Positions 33,273 to 41,786 of a stretch of DNA of 64,000 nucleotides are shown in pieces (position 1 is the stretch's first letter; each line of letters starts with the position of its first letter). The DNA is taken from assembly GCF_000020005.1 (NCBI RefSeq), contig NC_010718.1:749001-813000 (forward strand). The letters run 5' to 3'. Origin of the DNA: Natranaerobius thermophilus JW/NM-WN-LF (GTDB lineage Bacteria; Bacillota; Natranaerobiia; Natranaerobiales; Natranaerobiaceae). A program made the translations under genes and the position numbers. The notes under the pieces are model-generated. The model saw nothing but the letters and a program-made list of their open reading frames with translations. It was not told the origin of the DNA and searched no databases.

Positions 33273-33652
33273 ATTCAGAAAGATATTCCTTTGTTAAACT
33301 ACCTGGATTACTCAGATAAAGCCTGTAAGTTGCCTCTTCATCATAATGAGAAATATCCGTATAGGAAAAATAAACTTCAAAGGAATCAGTATTGTCTTTT
33401 TTGCTAATATCAGTAGACTGGAACTGTATTTTCCCGATAGTTTATGGGAAATCTACCATCATCCTCAGGTCCATATTTAGGGTCTTTCTAAATCCAAAAT
33501 CTAGGATTGGAATAAGTATAATCAAACCCCAGGTCCTTTATTTTCTCATCAATCTTATACTCAACAAGTATTGTTATCCCTTCATGGTCGACATCCATTC
33601 TTTTGGGAATGTATTTAACAGTACCATCTGACTTGAAAAAGCCTTTTTTCAT
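33259..33652 (-). pseudogene. Decayed gene, unknown secreted-type protein
   Basis: The minus-strand frame starting at ATG 33652 reads 54 codons (MKKGFFKSDGTVKYIPKRMD...) to an in-frame TAG at 33488-33490, then resumes (KDPKYGPEDDGRFPINYRE) and is continued only by a frameshift near 33430 (QSTDISKKDNTDSFEVYFSYTDISHYDEEATYRLYLSN) ending at 33259. Residue content is natural and protein-like. The last bases overlap the dikinase's 3' end. I cannot name the family; related secreted Firmicutes proteins of DUF5643/DUF4179 type have similar acidic beta-rich sequence. Confidence 0.7.
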
Positions 33653-33665
33653 TAAATTTTTATGG

Positions 33666-33723
33666 TTGACAATTTACTTTTTGAACCATATAATCAAATT
33701 AGCATATAAACATATTCTTATAT
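33666..33723 (+). promoter_or_regulatory. Promoter and ArsR-like operator of the first arsenic operon
   Basis: TTGACA (33666-33671), 17-base spacer, TATAAT (33689-33694). Just downstream the imperfect palindrome ATATAA-N8-TTATAT (33704-33723, 16 of 20 positions symmetric) is placed at the transcription start, as expected for an ArsR repressor. Confidence 0.83.
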
Positions 33724-33743
33724 ACTTAAAGGAGGTTATTGAA

Positions 33744-33980
33744 ATGAAAATTAAAGTTATGGGTCCAGGTTGTAAAAATTGCGAAACAGTGTTTAATCGA
33801 GTACAAGAAGTTATCAAAGAAAAAGGTGTCGAAGCTGATGTTGAAAAGGTAACTGATATGAATGAAATTACCAATGCAGGGGTTTTAATGACTCCAGGCC
33901 TTGTGATTAATGATGAAGTTAAAATTTCAGGTAGAGTACCTTCCAAAGAAGAAATTGGTGAAGTTATAGACTCAGCTTAA
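33744..33980 (+). CDS. Thioredoxin-like small disulfide protein (TIGR00412-like)
   Basis: A 78-residue glutaredoxin/thioredoxin-fold protein of the redox-active disulfide protein 2 type. The active site is GPGCKNCE (CxxC, Cys10 and Cys13), and TPGLVIND is the cis-proline motif. It is the first gene of an operon with the ArsP-like permease and ArsR, a frequent grouping in arsenic-resistance loci, where it may supply reducing power. ATG 33744 has AAAGGAGG upstream; the longer ORF from 33603 overlaps the promoter and is rejected. Confidence 0.92.
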   Translation: MKIKVMGPGCKNCETVFNRVQEVIKEKGVEADVEKVTDMNEITNAGVLMTPGLVINDEVKISGRVPSKEEIGEVIDSA

Positions 33981-34002
33981 GGTTATGCTATGGAAGGATG
34001 AA

Positions 34003-34032
34003 GGGGGGGGATTCTTACTAAGATTCCCCCCT
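34003..34032 (+). other. Hairpin between thioredoxin-like and permease genes
   Basis: A run of eight G (34003-34010) and CCCCCC (34026-34031) close a stem that continues as ATTCTT / AAGATT with one mismatch. No T-run follows. It may stabilise or attenuate the polycistronic message. Confidence 0.55.
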
Positions 34033-34061
34033 CCATTATAAAAGTCAAGGAGATGATTGTT

Positions 34062-35231
34062 ATGAATGGTAATATAAAAAAACTAATAATACTAGTAGCT
34101 GTGTTTCTCGGCGCTTATTTTATACCTTTTGAAAGTCAGCATGTAAGAGATGCAATCATGGAAGCTTTCTATATGCTTCAATATTATGCCCAGGAACATG
34201 TGCTGACATGTTTGATTCCTGCTTTCTTTATAGCTGGTGCCATAGCAAACTTTGTTTCTCAAGGGGCAGTTTTGAAATACTTTGGGGCCGAAGCTAAGAA
34301 ATGGTTATCCTATTCAGTAGCTTCAGTTTCGGGGATACTTTTGGCCGTTTGTTCATGTACAATACTACCTTTATTTGCTGGCATTTATAAAAGAGGAGCC
34401 GGTATTGGTCCGGCAATAGCATTCTTGTATTCAGGACCAGCCATAAATTTATTGGCTATAGTATTAACTGCAAGGGTATTAGGACCTGAATTAGGAATTG
34501 CCAGAGCAGTTGGTGCTATTATATTTGCAATCATTATTGGTTTAATTATGGCGAAAATCTTTAAAGCTGATGAACAGGAAAGAGCTAACCAATCCTTTGA
34601 TATCGGTGAAGAAAAAGAAAATAGAACGCCTGTACAAAATTTATTATATTTTGGAATTATGGTAGTAATTTTATTATTAATGACAATGGGAGAGCCAGCT
34701 AGTCAGGAAGGTTTTTGGGCACTGACTTATACAGCTAGATGGTACTTGGTTGTTGGACTATTGATTATTTTAGGTATTATATTAACTACATGGTTTAACA
34801 AACAAGAGAGAGTATCATGGGTGGAATCCACATGGGGCTTTGCCCAGCAGATTTTCCCATTACTATTTGCTGGTGTATTTGTTGCAGGGCTATTGATGGG
34901 AAGACCTGATAGTGATGCGGGTTTGATCCCTGCACAATATATTGAAGCTTTAGTTGGTGGTAATTCTATTCAAGCAAACTTTGTGGCTTCCATTATTGGT
35001 TCTTTTATGTACTTTGCAACCTTAACGGAAGTTCCCATCTTACAAGGATTGATAGGTTCAGGTATGGGCAGTGGTCCGGCATTAAGTCTATTACTAGCAG
35101 GACCTGCTTTGAGTTTACCCAATATGCTAGTTATCAGGAGTGTACTGGGAACTAAGAAAACAGCTGTATTTGTAGTCCTTGTAGTTGTTATGGCAACATT
35201 ATCTGGCTTAATATATGGAAATTTATTTTAA
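34062..35231 (+). CDS. Permease of the DUF318/ArsP type
   Basis: About 389 residues with about ten membrane helices. The two-repeat PF03773 pattern is visible: LLAVCSCTILPLFAGIYKRGAGIGPAIAFLYSGPAINLLAI in the first half and FMYFATLTEVPILQGLIGSGMGSGPALSLLLAGPALSLPN in the second. Family member ArsP exports trivalent organoarsenicals; the CSC cysteine pair could bind arsenic. The ATG at 34053 lies inside the ribosome site, so the ATG at 34062 (AAGGAG upstream) is preferred. It sits between the thioredoxin-like gene and an ArsR gene. Confidence 0.9.
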   Translation: MNGNIKKLIILVAVFLGAYFIPFESQHVRDAIMEAFYMLQYYAQEHVLTCLIPAFFIAGAIANFVSQGAVLKYFGAEAKKWLSYSVASVSGILLAVCSCTILPLFAGIYKRGAGIGPAIAFLYSGPAINLLAIVLTARVLGPELGIARAVGAIIFAIIIGLIMAKIFKADEQERANQSFDIGEEKENRTPVQNLLYFGIMVVILLLMTMGEPASQEGFWALTYTARWYLVVGLLIILGIILTTWFNKQERVSWVESTWGFAQQIFPLLFAGVFVAGLLMGRPDSDAGLIPAQYIEALVGGNSIQANFVASIIGSFMYFATLTEVPILQGLIGSGMGSGPALSLLLAGPALSLPNMLVIRSVLGTKKTAVFVVLVVVMATLSGLIYGNLF

Positions 35232-35349
35232 GTTTTTATAAAGCCTCAAAGTTAATTGTTGATAACAGTTCGAATGAAATGTTATTAATCAACAGTCAAC
35301 TAACCAGTTATCCTTTAAATCAACTTAAATTAGTTAGGGGTGGACAGGA

Positions 35350-35709
35350 ATGAACGAAAAAAAGATTTTTAAAGTGTTTAAAGCTTTAGGTGAACCCAGC
35401 CGTTTAAAAATAATAAAACTACTATCCCAACAGAGTATGTGTGTGTGCGAATTGAGTGAAGTATTAGATATGAGCCAGCCCAGAGTATCTCAACATTTGC
35501 GTACATTAAAAGAAGTGGACTTAGTCTATGAAGAGCGCCAAGGATTTTGGACCTATTACAAATTAGATCTTGATGAAATGCATAAAGTATTAAAAGAATT
35601 TCATGACTTTCTTGGAGCGGACCTTAACGAAATAGAAGGTTACGAAGAAATTCACCATCGTTTGGTAAATCTTCCTCCTAAGGAAGAGATAAAGAATAAA
35701 ACTAAATAA
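35350..35709 (+). CDS. arsR: ArsR-family metalloregulator (first copy)
   Basis: A 119-residue winged-helix repressor. The metal-binding motif CVC (SMCVCELSEVL) is at the start of the recognition region, followed by MSQPRVSQHLRTLKEVDLVYEERQGFWTYYKL. As(III) or Sb(III) binding to the CVC cysteines would release DNA. It lies at the end of the operon with the thioredoxin-like and ArsP-like genes, so probably autoregulates through the operator at 33704. A terminator hairpin follows. Confidence 0.94.
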   Translation: MNEKKIFKVFKALGEPSRLKIIKLLSQQSMCVCELSEVLDMSQPRVSQHLRTLKEVDLVYEERQGFWTYYKLDLDEMHKVLKEFHDFLGADLNEIEGYEEIHHRLVNLPPKEEIKNKTK

Positions 35710-35744
35710 TGTACTAGGGTGTGGGTTATTTAGATTCCGGCTAG

Positions 35745-35785
35745 ACGGTAAGTATATGATATGATCATATGCTTGCCGTATTTTT
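35745..35785 (+). terminator. Terminator of the first arsenic operon, containing an operator-like palindrome
   Basis: A 16-bp stem (35745-35760 with 35764-35779, two G-U pairs) and T-run. Its centre is ATATGATCATAT (35759-35770), the same half-sites as the operator at 35886. Confidence 0.85.
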
Positions 35786-35842
35786 AATTTGTGACACTTT
35801 CAGCAAACACGAAAAAGTGTGATTTGACGATTACTACATCTG

Positions 35843-35905
35843 TTGACAAATAAGCCAAATAGAAATATCATATTACCGTAAGCAAATATGATCAGATGAT
35901 CATAT
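35843..35905 (+). promoter_or_regulatory. Promoter and ArsR operator of the acr3 operon
   Basis: TTGACA (35843-35848), 17-base spacer, TATCAT (35866-35871). The perfect palindrome ATATGATC-AGAT-GATCATAT (35886-35905) lies just downstream, between promoter and start codon. Confidence 0.87.
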
Positions 35906-35928
35906 AAAACTTTATAGAGGTGATTTTT

Positions 35929-36306
35929 TTGGAAGCAAAACTAATACAAATACTTAAAGCTTTGTCTGATGAGACTCGGTTGCGAATTCTTAATTTATTA
36001 CATCAAGGGGATCTTTGTGTTTGTGAGTTGGAGATTTTGCTAGAGATTAGCCAATCAAACGCCTCAAGGCATTTGAGTAAACTTACCGCTGTCGAATTAC
36101 TGCGATATTATAAATCTGCTAAATATGTTTATTACACAATCAATGATGAGATGATTGAAAAACATCCATTTATCAAACAAATTTTTAACATTGAAACTGC
36201 TCAATTGGAAAAATGCCAAAGAGATAATGAAAGATTGGCTTACTACAAAGAAACAGGTTATACCTGTGATGATTTAAAAGAAGGAAAGGTATGTTTTGAA
36301 GTTTAA
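35929..36306 (+). CDS. arsR: ArsR-family metalloregulator (second copy)
   Basis: About 125 residues; metal motif CVC (DLCVCELEILL) and recognition helix ISQSNASRHLSKLTAVELL. The C-terminus has extra cysteines (KCQRD, YTCDD, VCFEV) that might form a second metal site. A GTG at 35920 lies inside the ribosome site GAGGTGA, so the TTG at 35929 is the start. It precedes acr3 by 20 bases and probably represses the operon via the palindrome at 35886. Confidence 0.93.
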   Translation: MEAKLIQILKALSDETRLRILNLLHQGDLCVCELEILLEISQSNASRHLSKLTAVELLRYYKSAKYVYYTINDEMIEKHPFIKQIFNIETAQLEKCQRDNERLAYYKETGYTCDDLKEGKVCFEV

Positions 36307-36326
36307 ATTATTAGGGAGGGATTTTA

Positions 36327-37379
36327 ATGTCTGAAGAGCATCAATTAGGATTTTTTGAGAGGTATCTTACTCTTTGGGTTGGGATTTGTATTGTTTTAGG
36401 ATTGGTTCTTGGAGAAACTTTTCCCCAGATAACGGAATTTTTTGAGGCCTTTGAAATTCAAGGTTATCCTCTTATTGTGGCTATTGCACTATTTCTAATG
36501 ATTTATCCTATTATGGTACAGACTGATTTTGGTGAAATAATTAAAGCCGGTAAGTCAGTAAAACCTCTGACTACAACCTTGGTTCTCAACTGGTTAGTTA
36601 AACCTTTTACTATGGCTTTTATAGCATGGTTATTTTTCCGGGTGATTTTCGCCAACTTTGTGGGATATGATGTAGGCGGCGACCTGATGGCAGGGATGAT
36701 TCTACTTGGAATAGCACCTTGCACGGCTATGGTTCTAGTATGGGGTTATCTGTCTAGAGGAAATATGGGGCACGTAGTGGTTATGGTGGCCATTAACTCC
36801 TTGACAATGGTAGTTCTATATGGCCCCCTTGCAGTTTTACTACTACCAGTAGCTGATGTACCAGTACCTTTTGGTAAAGTAGCCTTTGGAGTCTTGGCAT
36901 ATGTAGGGCTTCCATTGTTAGCAGGTTATTTAACACGCAAAATACTACTTGAATCAAAAGGAAAAGAAGCTTTTGAGGAATTTACAGGAAAATTACATTA
37001 CGTATCACCAGCGGCATTATTATTTACGATAGTGGCGATAGTATCTCCTCAATCCGGTGTTGTACTTTCAAATCCTTCATTAGTATTATTTGTCTTGATC
37101 GCATTGAGTGTTCAAATCTTTCTTATTTTTGGTATCGGTTACTATGCATCTAAAAAGTTGGGCCTTGCTTATGAAGATGCAGCACCAACTGCTCAAATTG
37201 CTTCTAGTAACCACTTTGAAGTGGCCATTGCCATGTCTATAGCTCTGTTTGGCATTGATTCTCCAGCGACATTAGCAGCTGTCACCGGTATGTTAATCGA
37301 GGTGCCAATAATGTTACTGTTAGTTCAGATCTGTCTACGAACTCAGCACTGGTTTCCTAAGGTGAGGAAGGGATCATAG
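36327..37379 (+). CDS. acr3: ACR3-type arsenite efflux permease
   Basis: A 350-residue transporter with ten membrane helices that expels arsenite. The essential cysteine is in [20 protein letters not shown], helix 4, and the conserved Glu of helix 9 region is in [26 protein letters not shown] precedes the ATG. It forms an operon with the second ArsR; no arsC reductase is in the island. A bidirectional terminator follows. Confidence 0.95.
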   Translation: MSEEHQLGFFERYLTLWVGICIVLGLVLGETFPQITEFFEAFEIQGYPLIVAIALFLMIYPIMVQTDFGEIIKAGKSVKPLTTTLVLNWLVKPFTMAFIAWLFFRVIFANFVGYDVGGDLMAGMILLGIAPCTAMVLVWGYLSRGNMGHVVVMVAINSLTMVVLYGPLAVLLLPVADVPVPFGKVAFGVLAYVGLPLLAGYLTRKILLESKGKEAFEEFTGKLHYVSPAALLFTIVAIVSPQSGVVLSNPSLVLFVLIALSVQIFLIFGIGYYASKKLGLAYEDAAPTAQIASSNHFEVAIAMSIALFGIDSPATLAAVTGMLIEVPIMLLLVQICLRTQHWFPKVRKGS

Positions 37380-37405
37380 AGGAATATTATATAATTTGGG
37401 CAAGC

Positions 37406-37450
37406 AAAAAGCAGGGGAGATCAATTTTATTTATCTACCCCTGCTTTTTT
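37406..37450. terminator. Bidirectional terminator
   Basis: AAAAAGCAGGGG pairs with CCCCTGCTTTTT around an AT-rich loop that itself has GAT/ATC; T-runs on both strands. Serves acr3 and the convergent DUF3231 gene. Confidence 0.9.
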
Positions 37451-37476
37451 GTATAGGTGAAACTTTTTGGATTAAG

Positions 37477-38478
37477 TTAAGATTTTCTATACATTGGAGT
37501 TTTGTGTGCCCATCCTTTTAATTTTCCGTATCTAACTAAATCATTGAACATTTTAAATTCATCGTCTAGATATTTTGAAAATATTGTACGCAAATTATCA
37601 TTTCTGACAGTTGATATTGTGGCTTGGATGTGTAGATTAATGGCATCTTCTATTCCTTTAAAAATAGTTCTAAATACAAATTTATCTTCCATTACTTCAG
37701 GATCAATGTTAGCCGGTTGGCTAGCCGGTGGCTTATCAGGCATTGGAACTTCATATTTTGACGCTTCTCTTTCTAGTACTTTTAACTGACTTTGAAGTCT
37801 TGTAAGACCCCGATTTAGTAGAAGTTGAAAGTCTTGGTCATGAATAAAGTTCATGAATATCTGAGTAAGTTGTAGCTGTTGGTACCTAATATTTATGTGG
37901 TCCCACAAATGATTAGCTTCGCTGGTAGCTAATTCTTCTCTTTCTCCGGGTTTATTGGTTTTGAAGGCGGGTTCAACATCTACCCATCCTTTCAATTTCC
38001 CGAATTTATAAAGATTTTCGTAATCAGTCAAATGACTCTTAACAAAGTTCATATAATGGCTTCGTAAATTATCATTGACTGTAGAGGTAGTAATTGCACT
38101 GCTTAGTAAGTAAAGTTCTGACAACATATCAGAGAAAATTTTCCTAAATATCATTCTATCAGTTATTGCATCTATATGAACTGAAGTCCTTAAATACTCT
38201 GGTGGCCTATCCGGAACCTTGACCTTAAATTTGCTAGCTTCGCTTTCAAGGATTTTAATTTGCTTTTGAAAATGTTTTTGATGCTGCGACAATAATAAAT
38301 CAAATTCACGGTCATGGACAAAGTTTCTAAAAAGTTGATAGGTTTCAAAACTTAGATATCGTGCTCTCAAAGAATTCCATATATTAAAAGCTTCCATTGA
38401 TGAGAGTTCTTGTTCAGCTGTTAATGATTTTTTGAAGATAGATGCATTTTTTGGATTCAATAACCTGAATATTTTCAA
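37477..38478 (-). CDS. DUF3231-family protein, tandem duplicated
   Basis: A 333-residue protein of two homologous halves (about 20-165 and 185-330), each with EAxxxWxxLxxRY, FxxFxHDxxFxLLL, LExEASKxxVxxPDxPP and a final KLKGW motif. Each half is probably a four-helix, ferritin-like bundle. DUF3231 proteins occur in spore-formers and are distantly like CotF coat proteins; no metal-ligand set is obvious. Its stand-alone position says little. The ATG has AGGAGG upstream. Confidence 0.88.
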   Translation of the reverse strand: MKIFRLLNPKNASIFKKSLTAEQELSSMEAFNIWNSLRARYLSFETYQLFRNFVHDREFDLLLSQHQKHFQKQIKILESEASKFKVKVPDRPPEYLRTSVHIDAITDRMIFRKIFSDMLSELYLLSSAITTSTVNDNLRSHYMNFVKSHLTDYENLYKFGKLKGWVDVEPAFKTNKPGEREELATSEANHLWDHINIRYQQLQLTQIFMNFIHDQDFQLLLNRGLTRLQSQLKVLEREASKYEVPMPDKPPASQPANIDPEVMEDKFVFRTIFKGIEDAINLHIQATISTVRNDNLRTIFSKYLDDEFKMFNDLVRYGKLKGWAHKTPMYRKS

Positions 38479-38667
38479 TTATGAACCTCCTGAAACTTAT
38501 TTCAGGATTATTGTTTGTGTGTGAAAACTAAAATATTCAAGTTATGTTTAAAGTTTACGATAAACATTATCAGAAAGCTTAATATAATTACTGGTGTTAG
38601 TATAAATTCTTGGACACATCATGGTTAAGTCACTTACAATATTAATAACGAAAGGATGTGTCCAGTA

Positions 38668-38934
38668 ATGAGTAATAAGAGATATAATGAAGACTTCAAA
38701 AGAACAATTGTAGATTTATATAATTCAGGTAGTTCTGTGAAGGATTTGTCTAGCGAATATGGTGTGACAGAGGTTACTATTTATAAATGGATCAAAGATT
38801 TCTCTCCAAACCAACAATCTGGCAGTGAGGGAGCCACTTCAAAAGATGTGGAAGAAATGCAAAAAGAAATGGCTCGCTTGAAAGAGGAGAATGAAATCTT
38901 AAAAAAGGCTATGACCATATTCGCCAAAAAGTAG
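38668..38934 (+). CDS. IS3 OrfA (helix-turn-helix subunit)
   Basis: An 88-residue HTH_Tnp_1 protein (YNEDFKRTIVDLYNSG, then LSSEYGVTEVTIYKWIKDF) and C-terminal leucine-zipper-like coiled coil (EMARLKEENEILKKAM). It ends in AAAAAG-TAG, the slippery run where ribosomes can shift -1 to make the OrfAB fusion. The ATG at 38656 overlaps the AAAGGA ribosome site, so 38668 is the better start. Confidence 0.9.
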   Translation: MSNKRYNEDFKRTIVDLYNSGSSVKDLSSEYGVTEVTIYKWIKDFSPNQQSGSEGATSKDVEEMQKEMARLKEENEILKKAMTIFAKK

Positions 38935-39809
38935 ACAATACAGAGCTTACTGAATTTATAAAAGAACAAAAGGACGAGCATACTATCAAAGCTATTTGTG
39001 ATGCTCTAGACTTTCCGAGAAGTACTTATTACGAAACAATAAATCGAGTTGAATCTAATCGTGACAAAGAAAACAGAGAACTATTAGATCAAATAACTCA
39101 AATTCATAAAAACAGTAAAAAGCGATATGGTGCACCAAAGATCCACGCTGTGCTAATCAATAAAGGATACAAAGTCAGCTTAAAAAGAGTCCAACGATTA
39201 ATGAGAAAAGAGGGTATCAAATCAATTGTCAGGAAAAAATATCGGCCTTATCCTAGTAGAGAAAAAGTAGTCGAACGAGAGAATCTCCTAAAACAAGACT
39301 TTTCAACTACATTTGTCAATCAAAAGTGGGTTACTGATATTACATACATTGATACTGTTAAAGACGGCTGGTGCTACTTAGCCTCTGTAATGGATTTACA
39401 CACCCATAAAATTGTTGGATACTCTTTTAGCAAGACCATGACAACAGATTTAGTTATTAAAGCTGTTAAAAATGCTTATGATACACAGAAACCTGGCAAT
39501 GGACTTATTCTACATAGTGATCTAGGTACCCAGTACACTAGCGATGACTTTAAGCGTTTTTTAAGGTACAAAGGGATCAAGCAATCATTTAGCAGAAAAG
39601 GCTGCCCTTATGACAATGCACATATCGAATCATTTCATGCTACTTTGAAAAAGGAAGAAGTTAACCATGTTAAGTACTTAGACTTCAAATCGGCTGAAAT
39701 TGCTCTATTTAGGTTCATTGAGAGCTGGTACAACAGAACAAGAATCCATGGAAGTTTGGAGTTTTTAACTCCTCAACATGTTGAGGATCTAGCAAAGCAA
39801 TCTGCTTAA
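38931..39809 (+). CDS. IS3 OrfB transposase (rve integrase core, made by -1 frameshift)
   Basis: The frame is open from the orfA end: KVDNTELTEFIKEQK, then HTH_21 region RYGAPKIHAVLINKG and the DDE core with D in VTDITYID, D in LHSDLGTQYTS and E in AHIESFHATLKKEEV. There is no good start codon before 39150, so expression depends on the -1 shift at AAAAAG (38926-38931). Intact. Confidence 0.9.
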   Translation, partial: VDNTELTEFIKEQKDEHTIKAICDALDFPRSTYYETINRVESNRDKENRELLDQITQIHKNSKKRYGAPKIHAVLINKGYKVSLKRVQRLMRKEGIKSIVRKKYRPYPSREKVVERENLLKQDFSTTFVNQKWVTDITYIDTVKDGWCYLASVMDLHTHKIVGYSFSKTMTTDLVIKAVKNAYDTQKPGNGLILHSDLGTQYTSDDFKRFLRYKGIKQSFSRKGCPYDNAHIESFHATLKKEEVNHVKYLDFKSAEIALFRFIESWYNRTRIHGSLEFLTPQHVEDLAKQSA

Positions 39810-39944
39810 TACTTAACTTTTTGGTGTCCAAAATTTTGACCTAAGTCCAATAAATTAAAGTGACTATTTGCTAAATTAATACGTCTACTATTAATGATTT
39901 GCTATTTATAATGATTTTTTAGGATAGAAAGGAGTAATTCATAA

Positions 39945-40502
39945 ATGAATACGTATGCAGCAGCTTTTAGGCATCTTTATTGGGGATTTTTATTTGTTTC
40001 ACTAGATTTTAGACTACAGGGTTTTAATGTGTTACCGGATATTATTGGTTATATATTATTTGCACTAGCCTTAGGGACCTTAGCTTCTTGGAATGAAAAC
40101 TTTAATTCAGCTAAACCTTTTACCTATGTGTTAATCTTTCTATCTATATTTACAATTTATGAAGCACCTGCGCCTGTGGGACCTGGAGTTAACTTTTCCG
40201 TTAACCCAATTGGTGCCATGATAGGAATTATCAGCTTAATTCTTAGTCTAATTGCTGTTTACAAAGTATTCATGGGTATTAAAGCTCTAGCTGACATGCA
40301 AGAAGAATTTGATCTTAGTATTGAAGCAGAACTGCGTTGGAAACAGTTCCTATTCTTAAACATTGCCACATTATTTGGAATTGTTTTGATGGCAATCCCT
40401 GGATTAGCCGTTTTAGCTTTTATTGGTATATTCATTGCTGGGATTATTTTAACAATTAAAATTATGTCATTTATGGCTAAATGCGAATCTCAGATTAACT
40501 AA
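39945..40502 (+). CDS. Membrane protein of unknown function between IS copies
   Basis: A 185-residue protein with about five hydrophobic segments (residues 10-40, 55-70, 90-110, 120-140, 150-180) and a Pro-rich loop (EAPAPVGPGVN). Similar small polytopic proteins occur in Bacilli, with no known role. It stands alone between two inverted IS3 copies, which could move it as a composite unit. AGAAAGGAG precedes the ATG. Confidence 0.78.
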   Translation: MNTYAAAFRHLYWGFLFVSLDFRLQGFNVLPDIIGYILFALALGTLASWNENFNSAKPFTYVLIFLSIFTIYEAPAPVGPGVNFSVNPIGAMIGIISLILSLIAVYKVFMGIKALADMQEEFDLSIEAELRWKQFLFLNIATLFGIVLMAIPGLAVLAFIGIFIAGIILTIKIMSFMAKCESQIN

Positions 40503-40568
40503 TTATACTTATAATTAATTTAAGTGTATGGACTTAGGTCAAAATTTTGGACACCAAAAAGTTAAGTA

Positions 40569-41447
40569 TTAAGCAGATTGCTTTGCTAGATCCTCAACAT
40601 GTTGAGGAGTTAAAAACTCCAAACTTCCATGGATTCTTGTTCTGTTGTACCAGCTCTCAATGAACCTAAATAGAGCAATTTCAGCCGATTTGAAGTCTAA
40701 GTACTTAACATGGTTAACTTCTTCCTTTTTCAAAGTAGCATGAAATGATTCGATATGTGCATTGTCATAAGGGCAGCCTTTTCTGCTAAATGATTGCTTG
40801 ATCCCTTTGTACCTTAAAAAACGCTTAAAGTCATCGCTAGTGTACTGGGTACCTAGATCACTATGTAGAATAAGTCCATTGCCAGGTTTCTGTGTATCAT
40901 AAGCATTTTTAACAGCTTTAATAACTAAATCTGTTGTCATGGTCTTGCTAAAAGAGTATCCAACAATTTTATGGGTGTGTAAATCCATTACAGAGGCTAA
41001 GTAGCACCAGCCGTCTTTAACAGTATCAATGTATGTAATATCAGTAACCCACTTTTGATTGACAAATGTAGTTGAAAAGTCTTGTTTTAGGAGATTCTCT
41101 CGTTCGACTACTTTTTCTCTACTAGGATAAGGCCGATATTTTTTCCTGACAATTGATTTGATACCCTCTTTTCTCATTAATCGTTGGACTCTTTTTAAGC
41201 TGACTTTGTATCCTTTATTGATTAGCACAGCGTGGATCTTTGGTGCACCATATCGCTTTTTACTGTTTTTATGAATTTGAGTTATTTGATCTAATAGTTC
41301 TCTGTTTTCTTTGTCACGATTAGATTCAACTCGATTTATTGTTTCGTAATAAGTACTTCTCGGAAAGTCTAGAGCATCACAAATAGCTTTGATAGTATGC
41401 TCGTCCTTTTGTTCTTTTATAAATTCAGTAAGCTCTGTATTGTCTAC
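40569..41447 (-). CDS. IS3 OrfB transposase, copy 2
   Basis: Same 292-codon frame and residues as copy 1 OrfB (DDE motifs VTDITYID, LHSDLGTQ, AHIESFHATLKKEEV); expressed via the -1 frameshift from OrfA. Intact. Confidence 0.9.
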   Translation of the reverse strand, partial: VDNTELTEFIKEQKDEHTIKAICDALDFPRSTYYETINRVESNRDKENRELLDQITQIHKNSKKRYGAPKIHAVLINKGYKVSLKRVQRLMRKEGIKSIVRKKYRPYPSREKVVERENLLKQDFSTTFVNQKWVTDITYIDTVKDGWCYLASVMDLHTHKIVGYSFSKTMTTDLVIKAVKNAYDTQKPGNGLILHSDLGTQYTSDDFKRFLRYKGIKQSFSRKGCPYDNAHIESFHATLKKEEVNHVKYLDFKSAEIALFRFIESWYNRTRIHGSLEFLTPQHVEDLAKQSA

Positions 41448-41710
41448 TTTTTGGCGAATATGGTCATAGCCTTTTTTAAGATTTCATTCTCCTCTTTCAA
41501 GCGAGCCATTTCTTTTTGCATTTCTTCCACATCTTTTGAAGTGGCTCCCTCACTGCCAGATTGTTGGTTTGGAGAGAAATCTTTGATCCATTTATAAATA
41601 GTAACCTCTGTCACACCATATTCGCTAGACAAATCCTTCACAGAACTACCTGAATTATATAAATCTACAATTGTTCTTTTGAAGTCTTCATTATATCTCT
41701 TATTACTCAT
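41444..41710 (-). CDS. IS3 OrfA, copy 2
   Basis: Identical to copy 1 OrfA; helix-turn-helix and coiled coil; ends in the AAAAAG slippery run. Confidence 0.9.
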   Translation of the reverse strand: MSNKRYNEDFKRTIVDLYNSGSSVKDLSSEYGVTEVTIYKWIKDFSPNQQSGSEGATSKDVEEMQKEMARLKEENEILKKAMTIFAKK

Positions 41711-41786
41711 TACTGGACACATCCTTTCGTTATTAATATTGTAAGTGACTTAACCATGATGTGTCCAAGAATTTATACTAACACCA

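Larger units (their letters stand above)
38592..39849 (+). mobile_element. IS3-family element, copy 1 (complete)
   Basis: 1258 bp with 27-bp terminal inverted repeats (38592-38618 and 39823-39849; about 20 of 27 matching), beginning TGG and ending CCA. Carries orfA and orfB joined by a -1 frameshift. The encoded proteins are identical to those of copy 2 at 40529-41786, so transposition was recent. No clear target duplication is visible at either end. Confidence 0.93.
40529..41786 (-). mobile_element. IS3-family element, copy 2 (complete, inverted)
   Basis: 1258 bp, reverse complement of copy 1 by length, ends and encoded proteins. Starts TGGACTTAGG (40529) and ends ACACCA (41786). Its outer end abuts, with no flank, the truncated copy 3. 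Confidence 0.93.

Noticed and set aside
33392-33631. Plus-strand ORF between dikinase and thioredoxin-like genes
   Set aside because: Antisense to the decayed gene at 33259-33652, with no coding features of its own.
34003-34032. Hairpin after the thioredoxin-like gene as a terminator
   Set aside because: There is no T-run after the stem, and downstream genes belong to the same function; listed only as a hairpin.
35245-35305. GTTGATAACA / TGTTATTAATCAAC arms before the first ArsR gene
   Set aside because: The pairing needs a four-base insertion, so it is not a clean operator or terminator.
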